The translations under genes were made by a program, and so were the position numbers. The notes beneath the pieces are model-generated. The model did not search any database, was not told the DNA's origin, and saw only the letters and a program-made list of their open reading frames with translations. DNA of 40,933 nucleotides from Rariglobus sp. (GTDB lineage Bacteria; Verrucomicrobiota; Verrucomicrobiia; Opitutales; Opitutaceae): NCBI GenBank assembly GCA_029266495.1, contig JAQSWS010000062.1:1-40933 (forward strand), written 5' to 3'. Every line of letters starts with the position of its first letter. The stretch's first letter is position 1. This document shows positions 1 through 7,924 of this stretch, one piece after another.

Positions 1-2145
1 GCGCTTCGAGAGCAGGCCTTGATGGATGACGTTGTCGAGGAGCGTGGATTTGCCGGAGCCGGAGACGCCGGACAAAGCCACCAGACGGTGCAGGGGGATT
101 CGGAGGGTTACGTCGCGAAGGTTGTGTTTGGAGGCGTTTGTGAACGTCAACCAGTGGCTTTGTCCGGAATGACCAGTGACCAATGACCAATGACCAATGG
201 GGCGGCGACGAGTGGGGACTTCGATGCTGTCGCGTCCGGAGAGGTAGCGGCCGGTGATGCTGGCCTTTGATTTGAGGAGGCCGGGGAGGTTGCCTTCGAA
301 GACGATGTGGCCGCCGCGGGCGCCGGGCTCGGGTCCGACTTCGATGAGGTGGTCGGCGGCGCGGATCATGGCCTCGTCGTGTTCGACGACGACGACCGTG
401 TTGCCGGCGTCGGTGAGCGTGCGGATGATCGCGATGAGGCGGTCGATGTCGCGCGGGTGCAGGCCGACGCTGGGTTCATCGAGGACGAAGAGCGTGTCCA
501 CGAGGGACGTGCCGAGGCAGGACGTGAGGTTGACGCGCTGGACCTCGCCGCCGGAGAGGGTTTTCGAAGTGCGGTCGAGGGTGAGGTAGCCGAGGCCGAC
601 TTGCTGGAGATAACGGAGGCGCGTGAGAATGCTCTCGTAGGCGATGGTGGCGCTGCGGTTGTCGGGGAGTTGAGAGTTGAGAGCTGAGAGTTGAGAGCCG
701 GTCAGCCGGGACAGCAGGTCGGAGACGGGGAGCTGGTAGAGTTCGGGGAGAGTTCGACCTTCCCATTTCCAGCAGAGGGATTCGGGCTGGAGACGCGTGC
801 CGTGGCAGGACGGGCACTCGTTGTAGGCGCGGAAGCGAGAGAGGAAGACGCGGACGTGCATCTTGTAGGTGTTCTTCTCGAGCCAGGTGAAGAAACCTTT
901 CACGCCATACCAGGCCTTGGGCCACTCGAGTCCGTTTTCGCCGTAGCCGGGTTCGCCGTTGATGACGAAGTCGCGCTGCTCGGGCGTGAGGGAGGCGATG
1001 GGGACGTTGACGGGAATCTTTTTCTTTTTGGCGACGGAGATCAGGTCGTCCTTGGAGGCGCTGTAAACTTCGCCTTCCCACGCCTTGATGGCGCCGTCGG
1101 CGATGGAGACGGACTGGTCGGGGATCGCGAGGCGGTAGTCGATTTCGATGATGCGACCGAATCCGCGGCACTGCGGGCAGGCGCCGAGCGGGGAGTTGAA
1201 AGAGAAGAGCGCGGGGGATGCGGCGCGGAAGGTGCGGCCGGTTTCGGGCGAGTGGAGTCCGCGGGAGTAGTGGCCGACGACGGAGGGAGTTGAGAGCTGA
1301 GAGTTGAGAGCTGAGAGTCCGGAGCCGGAAGGGACGGAGGAAAGATCGGCGGGGAAAATGTAGATCTGGCCTTGGCCGAAGTGCATTGCGGTTTCGACGG
1401 CTTCGAGGAAACGGGGGCGGGCGTCGGGGGTGACGGCGAGGCGGTCTTGGGCGACGTAGAGCGCCGTGCCGGCGCTCAGTTGAGAGTTGAGTGCTGAGAG
1501 TTGAGAGTCCGGAGCGAGGAGGTCGTCGATGCGGGCGACGGAGAGCGTGTCGCCTGCGGGGATGAGGACGCGGACGTAGGACTGGCCTTTTAAGTTGGTG
1601 AGGATTTCGGGCCAGGTGAGCTTTTCGGGTTTGGTGACCTTGAAGGCGATGACGACCTGGGCGTTGGGCGTGGCGGTGCGGGTCTTTTCCCAGATGGAGG
1701 CGGGGGTGTCGTCTTCGACGGGTTTGCCGGTGGCGGGGTCGAAGCAGGTGGCGACGTGGCTGAACCAGACTTTAAAGAAGTCGGTGAGCTCGGTCATCGT
1801 GCCGACGGTCGAGCGGGAGGTTTTGACGGTGTTGGTCTGCTCGATGGCGATGGACGGGCGGATGTTCTCGATGGAGTCGACCTTGGGCTTGTCGAGGAGG
1901 TCGAGGAATTGGCGCGTGTAGGCGGAGAACGTCTCGACGTAGCGGCGCTGGCCCTCGGCGTGAAGGGTGTCGAAAACCAGGGAGCTTTTGCCCGCGCCGG
2001 AGAGGCCGGTGACGACGACGTATTTGCCGAGGGGCAGGTCGAGGTCGAAGCCCTTCAGGTTGTTCTGACGCACGCCGCGCAGGCGGATGCATTCGGGGGC
2101 GGCTTTGGACTTTGAGACGGGGAGGGAGGAGGCGGGACGGACCAC
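1..2145 (-). CDS. uvrA: UvrA, excinuclease ABC subunit A (partial, C-terminus beyond window)
   Basis: DNA damage recognition ATPase of nucleotide excision repair. The frame is open from the left edge to about 2145. The first Walker A (GLSGAGKSS) lies near residue 40, followed by the UvrA signatures RRYVETFSAYTRQFL and IEQTNTVKTSRSTVGT, the zinc-type pairs CPQC and CPSC, then LSGGEVQR, VLDEPSVGLHPRD and VVEHDEAMIRAADH of ABC domain I. The second Walker A (GVSGSGKST) is near residue 687. About 715 codons are present; UvrA is usually about 940, so roughly 225 are missing to the left. No ATG occurs near the start; GTG at 2145 is chosen, with TTG at 2151 possible. Four heptad-repeat insertions are in frame (see the repeat entries). 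Family assignment is firm; the start is not. Confidence 0.93.
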   Translation of the reverse strand, partial: MVRPASSLPVSKSKAAPECIRLRGVRQNNLKGFDLDLPLGKYVVVTGLSGAGKSSLVFDTLHAEGQRRYVETFSAYTRQFLDLLDKPKVDSIENIRPSIAIEQTNTVKTSRSTVGTMTELTDFFKVWFSHVATCFDPATGKPVEDDTPASIWEKTRTATPNAQVVIAFKVTKPEKLTWPEILTNLKGQSYVRVLIPAGDTLSVARIDDLLAPDSQLSALNSQLSAGTALYVAQDRLAVTPDARPRFLEAVETAMHFGQGQIYIFPADLSSVPSGSGLSALNSQLSTPSVVGHYSRGLHSPETGRTFRAASPALFSFNSPLGACPQCRGFGRIIEIDYRLAIPDQSVSIADGAIKAWEGEVYSASKDDLISVAKKKKIPVNVPIASLTPEQRDFVINGEPGYGENGLEWPKAWYGVKGFFTWLEKNTYKMHVRVFLSRFRAYNECPSCHGTRLQPESLCWKWEGRTLPELYQLPVSDLLSRLTGSQLSALNSQLPDNRSATIAYESILTRLRYLQQVGLGYLTLDRTSKTLSGGEVQRVNLTSCLGTSLVDTLFVLDEPSVGLHPRDIDRLIAIIRTLTDAGNTVVVVEHDEAMIRAADHLIEVGPEPGARGGHIVFEGNLPGLLKSKASITGRYLSGRDSIEVPTRRRPIGHWSLVTGHSGQSHWLTFTNASKHNLRDVTLRIPLHRLVALSGVSGSGKSTLLDNVIHQGLLSKR
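171..198. repeat. heptad array GACCAAT x4, in frame in uvrA
   Basis: Four tandem 7-bp units (GACCAGT then GACCAAT three times) lie inside uvrA. On the coding strand they encode part of PIGHWSLVTGHS, at about residue 650, in the linker between ABC domain I and domain II. The reading frame stays open. Confidence 0.85.
667..698. repeat. heptad array GAGAGTT type, in frame in uvrA
   Basis: Period-7 array with units GAGAGTT and GAGAGCT. On the coding strand it reads CTCTCAAC and encodes SQLSALNSQL near UvrA residue 485, shortly before the domain I signature. It is the first of three copies giving the same peptide in the same frame. Confidence 0.88.
1287..1318. repeat. heptad array GAGAGTT type, in frame in uvrA
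   Basis: Same repeat family as at 667-698. It encodes LSALNSQLS near residue 278 of UvrA, in the region that normally forms the UvrB-binding and signature insertions. Confidence 0.88.
1477..1508. repeat. heptad array GAGAGTT type, in frame in uvrA
   Basis: Same repeat family again. It encodes SQLSALNSQLS near residue 215 of UvrA. The identical peptide appears in three separate places in one protein. Confidence 0.88.
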
Positions 2146-2226
2146 CTGCAAACGGATGCGCGGGGATGAGCGGAAAGCAAATCGGGAACGTGCGGGAAGC
2201 GAACGGCTGCTGACATAGGGGTGTCA

Positions 2227-2281
2227 GGACGGACGGAGAACGGACGGTCGGAGAACGGAGGGCGGAGGACGGAGGACAGAC
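2227..2281. repeat. heptad array GGACGGA type upstream of uvrA
   Basis: Degenerate period-7 array (GACGGAG, GGAGAAC, GGAGGAC units) in the 203-base gap between the uvrA start and the deoR stop. Read in the uvrA direction it is a pyrimidine-rich CCTCCGT repeat. The rest of the gap holds REP-like hairpins. Confidence 0.75.
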
Positions 2282-2290
2282 GTTGCGCGT

Positions 2291-2346
2291 GATCGCGGCG
2301 TAAAGCCGCTCCTACGAACGGCGGGGAGCGGAGTCCCCGCCCTACC
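2291..2346 (-). repeat. paired REP-like hairpins with GTAG heads
   Basis: On the minus strand two hairpins follow each other, each preceded by GTAG: GTAG at 2345-2342 before a 7-bp stem GCGGGGA/TCCCCGC (2321-2340), and GTAG at 2315-2312 before a stem GCGGC/GCCGC (2295-2309). A GTAG or GGAG tetranucleotide beside a hairpin is the known layout of REP elements mobilised by RAYT transposases. The pair follows the deoR stop directly and may also end its transcript. Confidence 0.65.
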
Positions 2347-2348
2347 GT

Positions 2349-3125
2349 TCAGGCCTTGGACTTGGGGGCGAGGGTGAGGGTGGCGCCGGCGTTCTTGATT
2401 GCGGTGGAGATGGCCGGGGCGGGCTTCTGGTTGGTGATGATGGAGAACTTTGGATTGAACGGGGAGGTGAGGCTCATGGCCTTGCGTCCGAATTTGGAGC
2501 TGTCCAAGGCAAAGAGGACGCGTTCGGAGGCGGCGATCATCTTGCGCTGGGTGGCGACGATGAGGGCGTTGTGATTCCAGACCCCGGCCTCGGTGATGCC
2601 GGCGCCGCCGAGGATCGCGATGTCGGCATGGATTTGCTCGAGGGATTGTTCGCAGAGCGGGCCGACGAGGACGCCGAGACGGTTGTGAATGCTGCCACCG
2701 GTGACGATGGTTTCGAGGGAGCCGATTTCGCTGAAGAGGCCGGCGATGGGGAGGGAGTTGGTGATGACTTGCAGGCGTTTGGCGGCGAGCAGGCGGGCGA
2801 CTGCGTAGGTGGAGGTGCCTCCGTCCAGGATGACGGTCATGCCGGGCTGGACCTGGTCGGCGACGAGGCGGGCGATGGAGAATTTTTCCTCGGACTGGCG
2901 CTGGTCGCGGGAAATGAAGTCGTATTCCTTGGCGAGTTCGTCGGTTTCGATCAGCGAGGCGCCGCCGTGGTGGCGGCGGAGGACGCCGCGCAATTCCAGT
3001 TCGTCGAGCGCGCGGCGCACAGTGGAGAGGGAGCTGCTGAAGAGCGTGGCGAGGGTGTGCAGGTCGGCGTATTTGTGCTCACGGATGTGTTTCTCGATGA
3101 GGTCGAGCCGCTGCTTGTTCGTCAT
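2349..3125 (-). CDS. DeoR/GlpR-family transcriptional regulator
   Basis: 258-residue regulator. An N-terminal winged helix (residues about 3-58: TNKQRLDLIEKHI, then STVRRALDELE and LRRHHGGA) is followed by a DeoR-type sugar-phosphate sensor domain with IARLVADQVQPG, ILDGGTSTYAVA and VTGGSIHNRLG. The family usually represses sugar or polyol catabolic genes and is released by a phosphorylated sugar. The start at 3125 (MTNKQ) fits the family; upstream in-frame codons are low-complexity. No catabolic genes lie next to it, so its target is unknown. Confidence 0.9.
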   Translation of the reverse strand: MTNKQRLDLIEKHIREHKYADLHTLATLFSSSLSTVRRALDELELRGVLRRHHGGASLIETDELAKEYDFISRDQRQSEEKFSIARLVADQVQPGMTVILDGGTSTYAVARLLAAKRLQVITNSLPIAGLFSEIGSLETIVTGGSIHNRLGVLVGPLCEQSLEQIHADIAILGGAGITEAGVWNHNALIVATQRKMIAASERVLFALDSSKFGRKAMSLTSPFNPKFSIITNQKPAPAISTAIKNAGATLTLAPKSKA

Positions 3126-3211
3126 GGCATGGGTTTGTAGGCGTTGACGGGCAAAGGTCGAGGCGGGGAATTTTTCGTTGCGGGACGGGACGACGGGTTG
3201 AAAGTGGCGCG

Positions 3212-3655
3212 ATGAACAAGTCTTTCTTCGCACTGCTGGTGCGGTGGTCGGTGCTGGCCCTTGGCGTGACCATCGCAACGAAGATCATTCCCGGGATCCA
3301 TTACGATACGCTGGGAACGCTCATGGTCGTGGTGGTGTTGCTGAGCTTGTTCAACGCGGTGCTCAAGCCGTTGCTGGTGCTGTTCAGCCTGCCCTTCATC
3401 GTGCTGACGCTCGGGCTGGGGATTTTGTTGATCAACGCGCTGTTGTTCATGCTCGTGGGCAAGATCGTGCAAGGTTTCGTCGTTGACGGGTTCTGGCATG
3501 CGCTGGGAGGCGCGTTGATTGTGAGCCTGACGAACATCGTGGTCAGCACGTTGATCGGTAAAAAGCCGGGTCCGCCCGGACCGGGGGCGGGGCGCGGCGG
3601 TCCGGTATCGTCGGGGCCGCGCAAGATCAAAGCGGACGACGTTATCGACATTTAA
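3212..3655 (+). CDS. YvlD-like four-helix membrane protein (phage holin 4 superfamily)
   Basis: 147 residues. Four hydrophobic segments cover roughly residues 7-112: FFALLVRWSVLALGV, TLMVVVVLLSLFNAV, LFSLPFIVLTLGLGI with INALLFMLVG, and ALGGALIVSLTNIVVS. LFNAVLKPLL and LPFIVLTLGL are typical of the PF04020/YvlD family. The polar tail is rich in Pro and Gly. Despite the family name these are chromosomal inner-membrane proteins of unknown function, and no phage genes are nearby. Confidence 0.85.
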   Translation: MNKSFFALLVRWSVLALGVTIATKIIPGIHYDTLGTLMVVVVLLSLFNAVLKPLLVLFSLPFIVLTLGLGILLINALLFMLVGKIVQGFVVDGFWHALGGALIVSLTNIVVSTLIGKKPGPPGPGAGRGGPVSSGPRKIKADDVIDI

Positions 3656-3749
3656 CCGCATATAGGGCGGCAGAGTTTCAATTTGACCGGCGGAGCGGCG
3701 GGCGTGACGTTGGGGCCTTTCGTCGGCATAACCTTTCCCTCTTTCCATC

Positions 3750-5147
3750 ATGGCAGACACACCTGAATACGATCTGATTGTCATCGGCGGCGGCCCGGCG
3801 GGCTACGCGGGCGCGATTCGCGCCGGTCAACTGGGCAAGAAAGTCGCCTGCATCGAGCTGGAGAAAGCCGGCGGCACGTGCCTCAACTGGGGCTGCATTC
3901 CCACGAAGGCCTTGCTCAAGAGCGCCGAGCTTTATCAAAAGATCAAAAAGTCCGAGACGTTCGGCATCTCCGTCAAGGACGTGACCTTCGACTTTGCCAA
4001 GGTCATGGAGCGTTCGCGCGGCGTTGCCGGCCAGATGGCCAAGGGCATCGAGTTTCTCTTTAAGAAGAACAAGGTCGATTATTTCACCGGCAAGGCGCGC
4101 ATCATCGCCGCGGGCATGATCGAGATCACTGAAGGCGAGCATAAGGGGAAGTTTTTCAAGACGAAGAACACCCTCATCGCCACGGGCTGCAAAATGCGCC
4201 GCATTCCCGACCTCGCGGTCGACGGCGTGCGGGTGATGACCTCCCGCGAGGCCCTCGCCAACACCAAGCTGCCCAAGTCCATCGTGATCGTTGGCGCCGG
4301 CGCGATCGGCGTGGAGTTTGCCTATTTCTACAACGCCTTCGGCACGAAGGTGACGCTGGTCGAGATGCTCAACCAGGTCCTCCCGGTCGAGGACGAAGAG
4401 GTGGCCAAGGTTCTCCAGCGCTCGCTCGAGAAGCAGGGCATCACCATCCTCACCGGCACCAGGTGCGAGAACTTCCGCGTCGGCAAGGACTCGGTCAAGG
4501 TGGACTTCGTCACCGGTGACAAGAAGCAGGAAGTCGAAGCCGAGGTGGTGCTCTCCGCCATCGGCGTGGTTGCCAACATCGAAGGCGTGATCGCCGATGC
4601 GGTGAAGATCGAACTCGACCGCAATTACGTGAAGGTGGGCGACGATTATCAGACCAACGTGAAGGGCATTTATGCCGCCGGTGACATCATCGGGCCGCCC
4701 TGGCTCGCCCACGTCGCGACCTTCGAGGCGGTCAGCGCGGTCAACGGCATGTTCGGCCACGGCAAGGCGAAGCGCGTGACGAAGTTCCCGGGCTGCACCT
4801 ACTGCCAGCCGCAGGTGTCCAGCACCGGCCTCACCGAGAAGCAGGCGAAGGAAAAGAAGCTCGATTACAAGGTGGGCAAGTTTCCGTTCACCGCGTCCGG
4901 CAAGGCGGTGGCGTCGGCGGACAGCGAAGGTTTCGTGAAGGTCATCACCGATGCGAAGACCGGCGAGATCTACGGTGCGCACATCATCGGCAGCGAAGCC
5001 ACCGAGTTGATCGCCGAGTATGGACTGGCGATCGAGCTCGAGGCGACGGTCGACGAGATTCACCAGACGATCCACGCGCACCCGACGCTCAGCGAAGCCG
5101 TCATGGAGGCCGCGGCGGCGTCGCTGGGCGAGGCGATTCATATCTGA
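3750..5147 (+). CDS. lpdA: dihydrolipoyl dehydrogenase
   Basis: E3 flavoprotein of 2-oxoacid dehydrogenase or glycine cleavage complexes; oxidises dihydrolipoamide with NAD+. 465 residues, normal family length. FAD-binding GGGPAGYAG is at 13-21, the redox disulfide GGTCLNWGC has Cys44 and Cys49, NAD-binding GAGAIGVEFA is in the middle, GIYAAGDI is the second FAD motif, and the active-site HAHPTLSE starts at about 442. No E1 or E2 genes are adjacent, so it probably serves complexes encoded elsewhere. Confidence 0.96.
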   Translation: MADTPEYDLIVIGGGPAGYAGAIRAGQLGKKVACIELEKAGGTCLNWGCIPTKALLKSAELYQKIKKSETFGISVKDVTFDFAKVMERSRGVAGQMAKGIEFLFKKNKVDYFTGKARIIAAGMIEITEGEHKGKFFKTKNTLIATGCKMRRIPDLAVDGVRVMTSREALANTKLPKSIVIVGAGAIGVEFAYFYNAFGTKVTLVEMLNQVLPVEDEEVAKVLQRSLEKQGITILTGTRCENFRVGKDSVKVDFVTGDKKQEVEAEVVLSAIGVVANIEGVIADAVKIELDRNYVKVGDDYQTNVKGIYAAGDIIGPPWLAHVATFEAVSAVNGMFGHGKAKRVTKFPGCTYCQPQVSSTGLTEKQAKEKKLDYKVGKFPFTASGKAVASADSEGFVKVITDAKTGEIYGAHIIGSEATELIAEYGLAIELEATVDEIHQTIHAHPTLSEAVMEAAAASLGEAIHI

Positions 5148-5155
5148 GGTGCGGA

Positions 5156-5182
5156 GGCGCGGAACGGAGTCCGCGCCCTCCC
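5156..5182 (-). repeat. REP-like hairpin downstream of lpdA
   Basis: Perfect 8-bp stem GGCGCGGA/TCCGCGCC with a 6-base loop, and GGAG just outside it on the minus strand. It aligns closely with the hairpin at 2321-2340 (shared GGACTCCG core), so the two belong to one family. Its place 8 bases after the lpdA stop would also suit transcription termination. Confidence 0.6.
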
Positions 5183-5258
5183 TGCAGCAAAAGCCCCGCT
5201 CGCGTTGTCTTTACACTGGACAGCGTCGGGCGGTCGGAAGAGTTTCCGCTCTGTTTTT

Positions 5259-5333
5259 GCAGGCGTAGCACAATGGATAGTGTAGCGGTCTCCGAAGCCG
5301 TCGATCCGGGTTCGACTCCCGGCGCTTGCACCA
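5259..5333 (+). tRNA. tRNA-Arg (anticodon CCG)
   Basis: 75-nt cloverleaf. The acceptor GCAGGCG pairs with CGCTTGC (one G-U); the D stem is GCAC/GTGT; the anticodon stem closes the loop CTCCGAA with anticodon CCG; the T arm is CCGGG-TTCGACT-CCCGG; discriminator A and an encoded CCA end it. It reads the CGG arginine codon. I saw no duplicated tRNA 3' end in the window that would mark an integrated element. Confidence 0.95.
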
Positions 5334-5340
5334 CTTTCCG

Positions 5341-5376
5341 GCCCCTCTTTCCTAACAAGGAAGCGGGGCTTTTCTT
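5341..5376 (+). terminator. intrinsic terminator after tRNA-Arg
   Basis: GCCCC-CTTTCC pairs with GGAAG-CGGGGC and is followed by a T-rich run (CTTTTCTTTTGTTTT). It begins 7 bases after the tRNA CCA. Confidence 0.85.
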
Positions 5377-5384
5377 TTGTTTTA

Positions 5385-6266
5385 ATGTCATCCCACCCAC
5401 CTCATCTCGTCGTTTTTGGCGCCGGCTATGCCGGTGGCGCGGTGGCGCGGCAGGCGCTGGCCCGCGGGTTGCGAGTGACTGCGTTGACGCGTAACGCGGA
5501 CAAGGCGCGGGTGCTGGTGGACGCGGGCGTTGACGTGATCGTGGATGATCTCGCGGCGGAGACCTGGCATGCGCGGTTGCCGGAGGGCGCTGACTTGGTG
5601 CTGAACTGCGTGAGTTCGGGCGGCGGCGGCCCCGAGGGTTACCGGCACAGTTATGTGGGCGGCATGCGTTCGATCCTCGCTTGGGCCGGCCGCATTCCCG
5701 TGGGGACGTTGGTCTATACAAGCAGCACGTCGGTTTATCCGCAGGATGGGGGCGTGCGCGTCGACGAGGAGGCGCCGGTTGACGAAACGCGGGCGGCGGG
5801 GAGCGCGATCGTGGACTCGGAGGATTTGCTGCTGGCGTGGACGGGGGGCGCACGGCGTTTTGTGCTGCGGCTTGCGGGCATTTACGGACCGGGACGGCAC
5901 TATCTGGTTGATCAGCTTCGGGACGGAAGCGGGGAGGTCGCGGGACGCGGCGACCATCGGCTCAATCTCATTCACCGGGACGATATCGTCAGTGCGATCT
6001 GGGCGGCGTTTAACGCGCCGGCAGAGGTGGCGGGCGGGATCTTTAACGTCGCCGACGACGGGGCGGCGCCGAAGGCGGAGATCGCGGCGTTTATTGCAGG
6101 AAAGCTAAGCCTGCCTGTGCCGCGTTTCACGGGTGAGCCGGCGCAGGGGCGGCGTCGCGTGACGCCGGATCGCGTGATTACCAACGACAAGATCAAGCGG
6201 GTGCTGGGCTGGCGTCCGGTTTATCCGACTTACCGCGAAGGTTACGCGGCGATACTTGGGGCTTGA
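5385..6266 (+). CDS. SDR-family NAD(P)-dependent epimerase/dehydratase-like protein
   Basis: 293 residues of the extended short-chain dehydrogenase type, closest in layout to YeeZ-like proteins. The N-terminal dinucleotide motif VFGAGYAGG is at 10-18; VLNCVSSGG and VYTSSTSVYPQDGG follow; LRLAGIYGPGRH is the usual substrate-side motif. INLIHRDD-type residues (LNLIHRDDIVSAIWAAF) and a C-terminal KRVLGWRPVYPTYREG are also typical. The classic YxxxK pair is not obvious, so it may bind a nucleotide without standard SDR catalysis. Substrate unknown. The start follows the tRNA terminator by 8 bases. Confidence 0.85.
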   Translation: MSSHPPHLVVFGAGYAGGAVARQALARGLRVTALTRNADKARVLVDAGVDVIVDDLAAETWHARLPEGADLVLNCVSSGGGGPEGYRHSYVGGMRSILAWAGRIPVGTLVYTSSTSVYPQDGGVRVDEEAPVDETRAAGSAIVDSEDLLLAWTGGARRFVLRLAGIYGPGRHYLVDQLRDGSGEVAGRGDHRLNLIHRDDIVSAIWAAFNAPAEVAGGIFNVADDGAAPKAEIAAFIAGKLSLPVPRFTGEPAQGRRRVTPDRVITNDKIKRVLGWRPVYPTYREGYAAILGA

Positions 6267-6305
6267 AGATTTGCGCCGGTTGCGAGGCACTAAACCCTCT
6301 TTCAG

Positions 6306-6339
6306 AACCCTCAGCGATCAACCTCCAACCTTTCATACC
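6306..6339 (+). repeat. weak heptad array in ybaB leader
   Basis: Period-7 pattern ACCCTCA-GCGATCA-ACCTCCA-ACCTTTC ends 5 bases before the ybaB ATG. It is more degenerate than the others, but the placement and pyrimidine-rich sense strand match the leaders of recR and lptF. Confidence 0.4.
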
Positions 6340-6648
6340 ATGGCCGGCGTAGGCAAACTCCTCAAACAAGCCCAGAAAATGCAGAAATCCATCGAGTCCC
6401 TCCAGACTCAGATGGAAGCCAAGGAAATCGACGTCACCACGGGTGGCGGCGCAGTGAAGCTGAAGATCAACGGCGCGGGCAAATTTCTCTCGCTCCAGCT
6501 CGACCCCGAGTTCCTCAAGGAAGACGCCAAGCTCGTCTCCGACACGCTCCTCGCCGCGATCCAGGACGCCGCCAAGCAGGCGAAGGAATTCAACGACGCC
6601 GAGATGCAGAAGGTCACCTCGGCCTTCCAGATGCCGGGGATGTTCTGA
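6340..6648 (+). CDS. YbaB/EbfC-family nucleoid-associated protein
   Basis: 102-residue DNA-binding protein, normal size for YbaB/EbfC, which forms dimers and coats DNA. It has the typical MAGVGKLLKQAQKMQ start, an amphipathic N-terminal helix, VTTGGGAVKLKINGAGKFLSLQ and LSLQLDPEFL, and an Ala/Lys-rich C-terminal helix. It is paired with recR downstream, a gene order widespread in bacteria. Confidence 0.92.
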   Translation: MAGVGKLLKQAQKMQKSIESLQTQMEAKEIDVTTGGGAVKLKINGAGKFLSLQLDPEFLKEDAKLVSDTLLAAIQDAAKQAKEFNDAEMQKVTSAFQMPGMF

Positions 6649-6668
6649 GGAGCGACGGTCGTCGCTCC
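6649..6668 (+). terminator. hairpin directly after ybaB stop
   Basis: GGAGCGAC, a 4-base loop and GTCGCTCC form a perfect 8-bp stem starting at the base after the ybaB stop codon. There is no T tract, so it may act as a weak terminator or an mRNA-end stabiliser. Confidence 0.45.
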
Positions 6669-6670
6669 GG

Positions 6671-6749
6671 TTGAGAGTTGAGTGATGAGAGTTGAGAGTT
6701 CCGGACTTCGAATTTGGGTCACTCAACTCTCAACTTTCAGCTCTCAACC
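6671..6749. repeat. inverted pair of heptad arrays between ybaB and recR
   Basis: The left arm (6671-6700) is GAGAGTT-type and the right arm (6721-6749) is the reverse complement type AACTCTC/CTCAACT. The arms are about 30 bases each with a 20-base spacer, so the region could fold into a long imperfect hairpin. The right arm ends 10 bases before the recR ATG. Confidence 0.8.
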
Positions 6750-6759
6750 ATTCCGATCC

Positions 6760-7356
6760 ATGACCCCCGCCTTTGAGCGTCTGCAGCAGCAGTTGAAGCA
6801 ACTGCCGGGACTGGGTTTCCGGTCGGCGGAGCGGATTGCATTGCATCTGCTCGTGGGCAAGCCGGCCGACCTTCCGGTGTTGATCAACGCGCTCGAAGAG
6901 GCCGCGCGCAGCGTGCGTCGTTGCACGCGGTGCGGCAATCTGGCGGAAGGCGATCTGTGCGCACTCTGCGCCGACGAACGCCGTGACCAGCGCATCGTGT
7001 GCGTGGTCGAGAATGTGCCCGATCTCGTGGCGTTGGAGCGTTCGGGGGCGTATCGCGGGGTGTATCATGTGTTGCACGGCAAGCTTTCGCCCATCCATGG
7101 CGTGGCACCAGGCGATTTGAATCTCTCCGCGTTGCTGGCGCGCGCGCAGGCGGGTGAGGTGCGTGAACTGATTCTGGCCTTGTCCAACGATGTCGAAGGC
7201 GAGGCAACGTGCCATTACCTGACCGAACACCTGCCGGCCGGCGCGGACGTGAAAGTGACGCGCATCGGCTTCGGACTGCCGAGCGGCGGCGGGGTGTTGT
7301 ATGCGGATTCGGTGACGCTGAAGAGCGCCCTGGAAGCGAGACGCGACTACGTTTAA
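6760..7356 (+). CDS. recR: recombination mediator RecR
   Basis: 198 residues, full length. The N-terminal helix-hairpin-helix covers LKQLPGLGFRSAERIALHLL, the C4 zinc finger uses Cys55, Cys58, Cys67 and Cys70 (CTRCGN, CALC), and the Toprim domain contains ICVVENVPDLVALERSGAYRG-type residues and LSNDVEGEATCHYL. RecR acts with RecO/RecF to load RecA at gaps. The start at 6760 is chosen because upstream in-frame codons derive from the heptad repeats. Confidence 0.95.
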   Translation: MTPAFERLQQQLKQLPGLGFRSAERIALHLLVGKPADLPVLINALEEAARSVRRCTRCGNLAEGDLCALCADERRDQRIVCVVENVPDLVALERSGAYRGVYHVLHGKLSPIHGVAPGDLNLSALLARAQAGEVRELILALSNDVEGEATCHYLTEHLPAGADVKVTRIGFGLPSGGGVLYADSVTLKSALEARRDYV

Positions 7357-7469
7357 AGCCGGGCCGGGCGGGGGGCCGGGTGACGTGATTCGCAGGTGCG
7401 GGGAGCGGCTGGCGTGGAACTAGCTTATAGGGTGATTACCTTATTTTTTGGTTTTTATCCAACACCCAC

Positions 7470-7913
7470 ATGCCGAAGTCCTGGTATGAACGTATCGTCG
7501 GTTCGTCTCCTGTGCCTGCCAGTGCGGCACGACGGGAGATATTGGTGATCGACGATCATGCCGACGCCCGGAAAATGGTTGCCCTGATCCTGGAGCGGCT
7601 GGGGTGGACGGCGCAGGGAGCAGCCTCCGGAGAGGAGGCGCTGACGGTCTTGGCCGGCTGCCATGCGACCGTGGGAATGGCCTTGGTGGACGTGATCCTG
7701 CCGGACACTGACGGGATGAGCCTGGCCCGGAGGTTGCGCGGCCTGTATCCGCAGCTCGCGATCGTGGTGATGAGCGGTCAGCTCAACGATGAATCGCGCT
7801 GGATTGTGAGCGAAGAAGGGTTTCGGTTTCTACCCAAGCCGTTCAGCCTGCCCCAGCTTCGCGACGTGATCGCGGAGATGCTGGGGGATGAGGGTTCGGG
7901 CACGCCCTCGTAA
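7470..7913 (+). CDS. single-domain response regulator
   Basis: 147 residues. A receiver domain fills residues about 23-140: acidic pair Asp28-Asp29 (VIDDH), phospho-acceptor Asp74 (VDVILPDTDG), Ser102 (VVMSGQ) and Lys123 (LPKPF). There is no output domain, so it signals by protein contact. The next gene starts 11 bases later on the same strand and is probably its partner. No histidine kinase is nearby. Confidence 0.9.
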   Translation: MPKSWYERIVGSSPVPASAARREILVIDDHADARKMVALILERLGWTAQGAASGEEALTVLAGCHATVGMALVDVILPDTDGMSLARRLRGLYPQLAIVVMSGQLNDESRWIVSEEGFRFLPKPFSLPQLRDVIAEMLGDEGSGTPS

Positions 7914-7924
7914 CTGCGCGCACC

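Noticed and set aside
171-1508. Heptad arrays as a CRISPR array
   Set aside because: The units are 7 bases with no spacers and no cas genes are present.
3212-3655. Prophage holin
   Set aside because: The holin name belongs to the superfamily only; no lysin, tail or capsid genes are near, and YvlD-like proteins are normal chromosomal genes.
3678-5141. Long open frame on the strand opposite lpdA
   Set aside because: It is the antisense of a clear lpdA; in GC-rich DNA such frames are common, and the translation has no family motif. Similar frames opposite the cNMP protein (7778-9505), uup (25513-27501) and the MFS gene were rejected likewise.
5259-5333. tRNA-Arg as attachment site of a genomic island
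   Set aside because: No repeated tRNA 3' end and no integrase were seen in the window.
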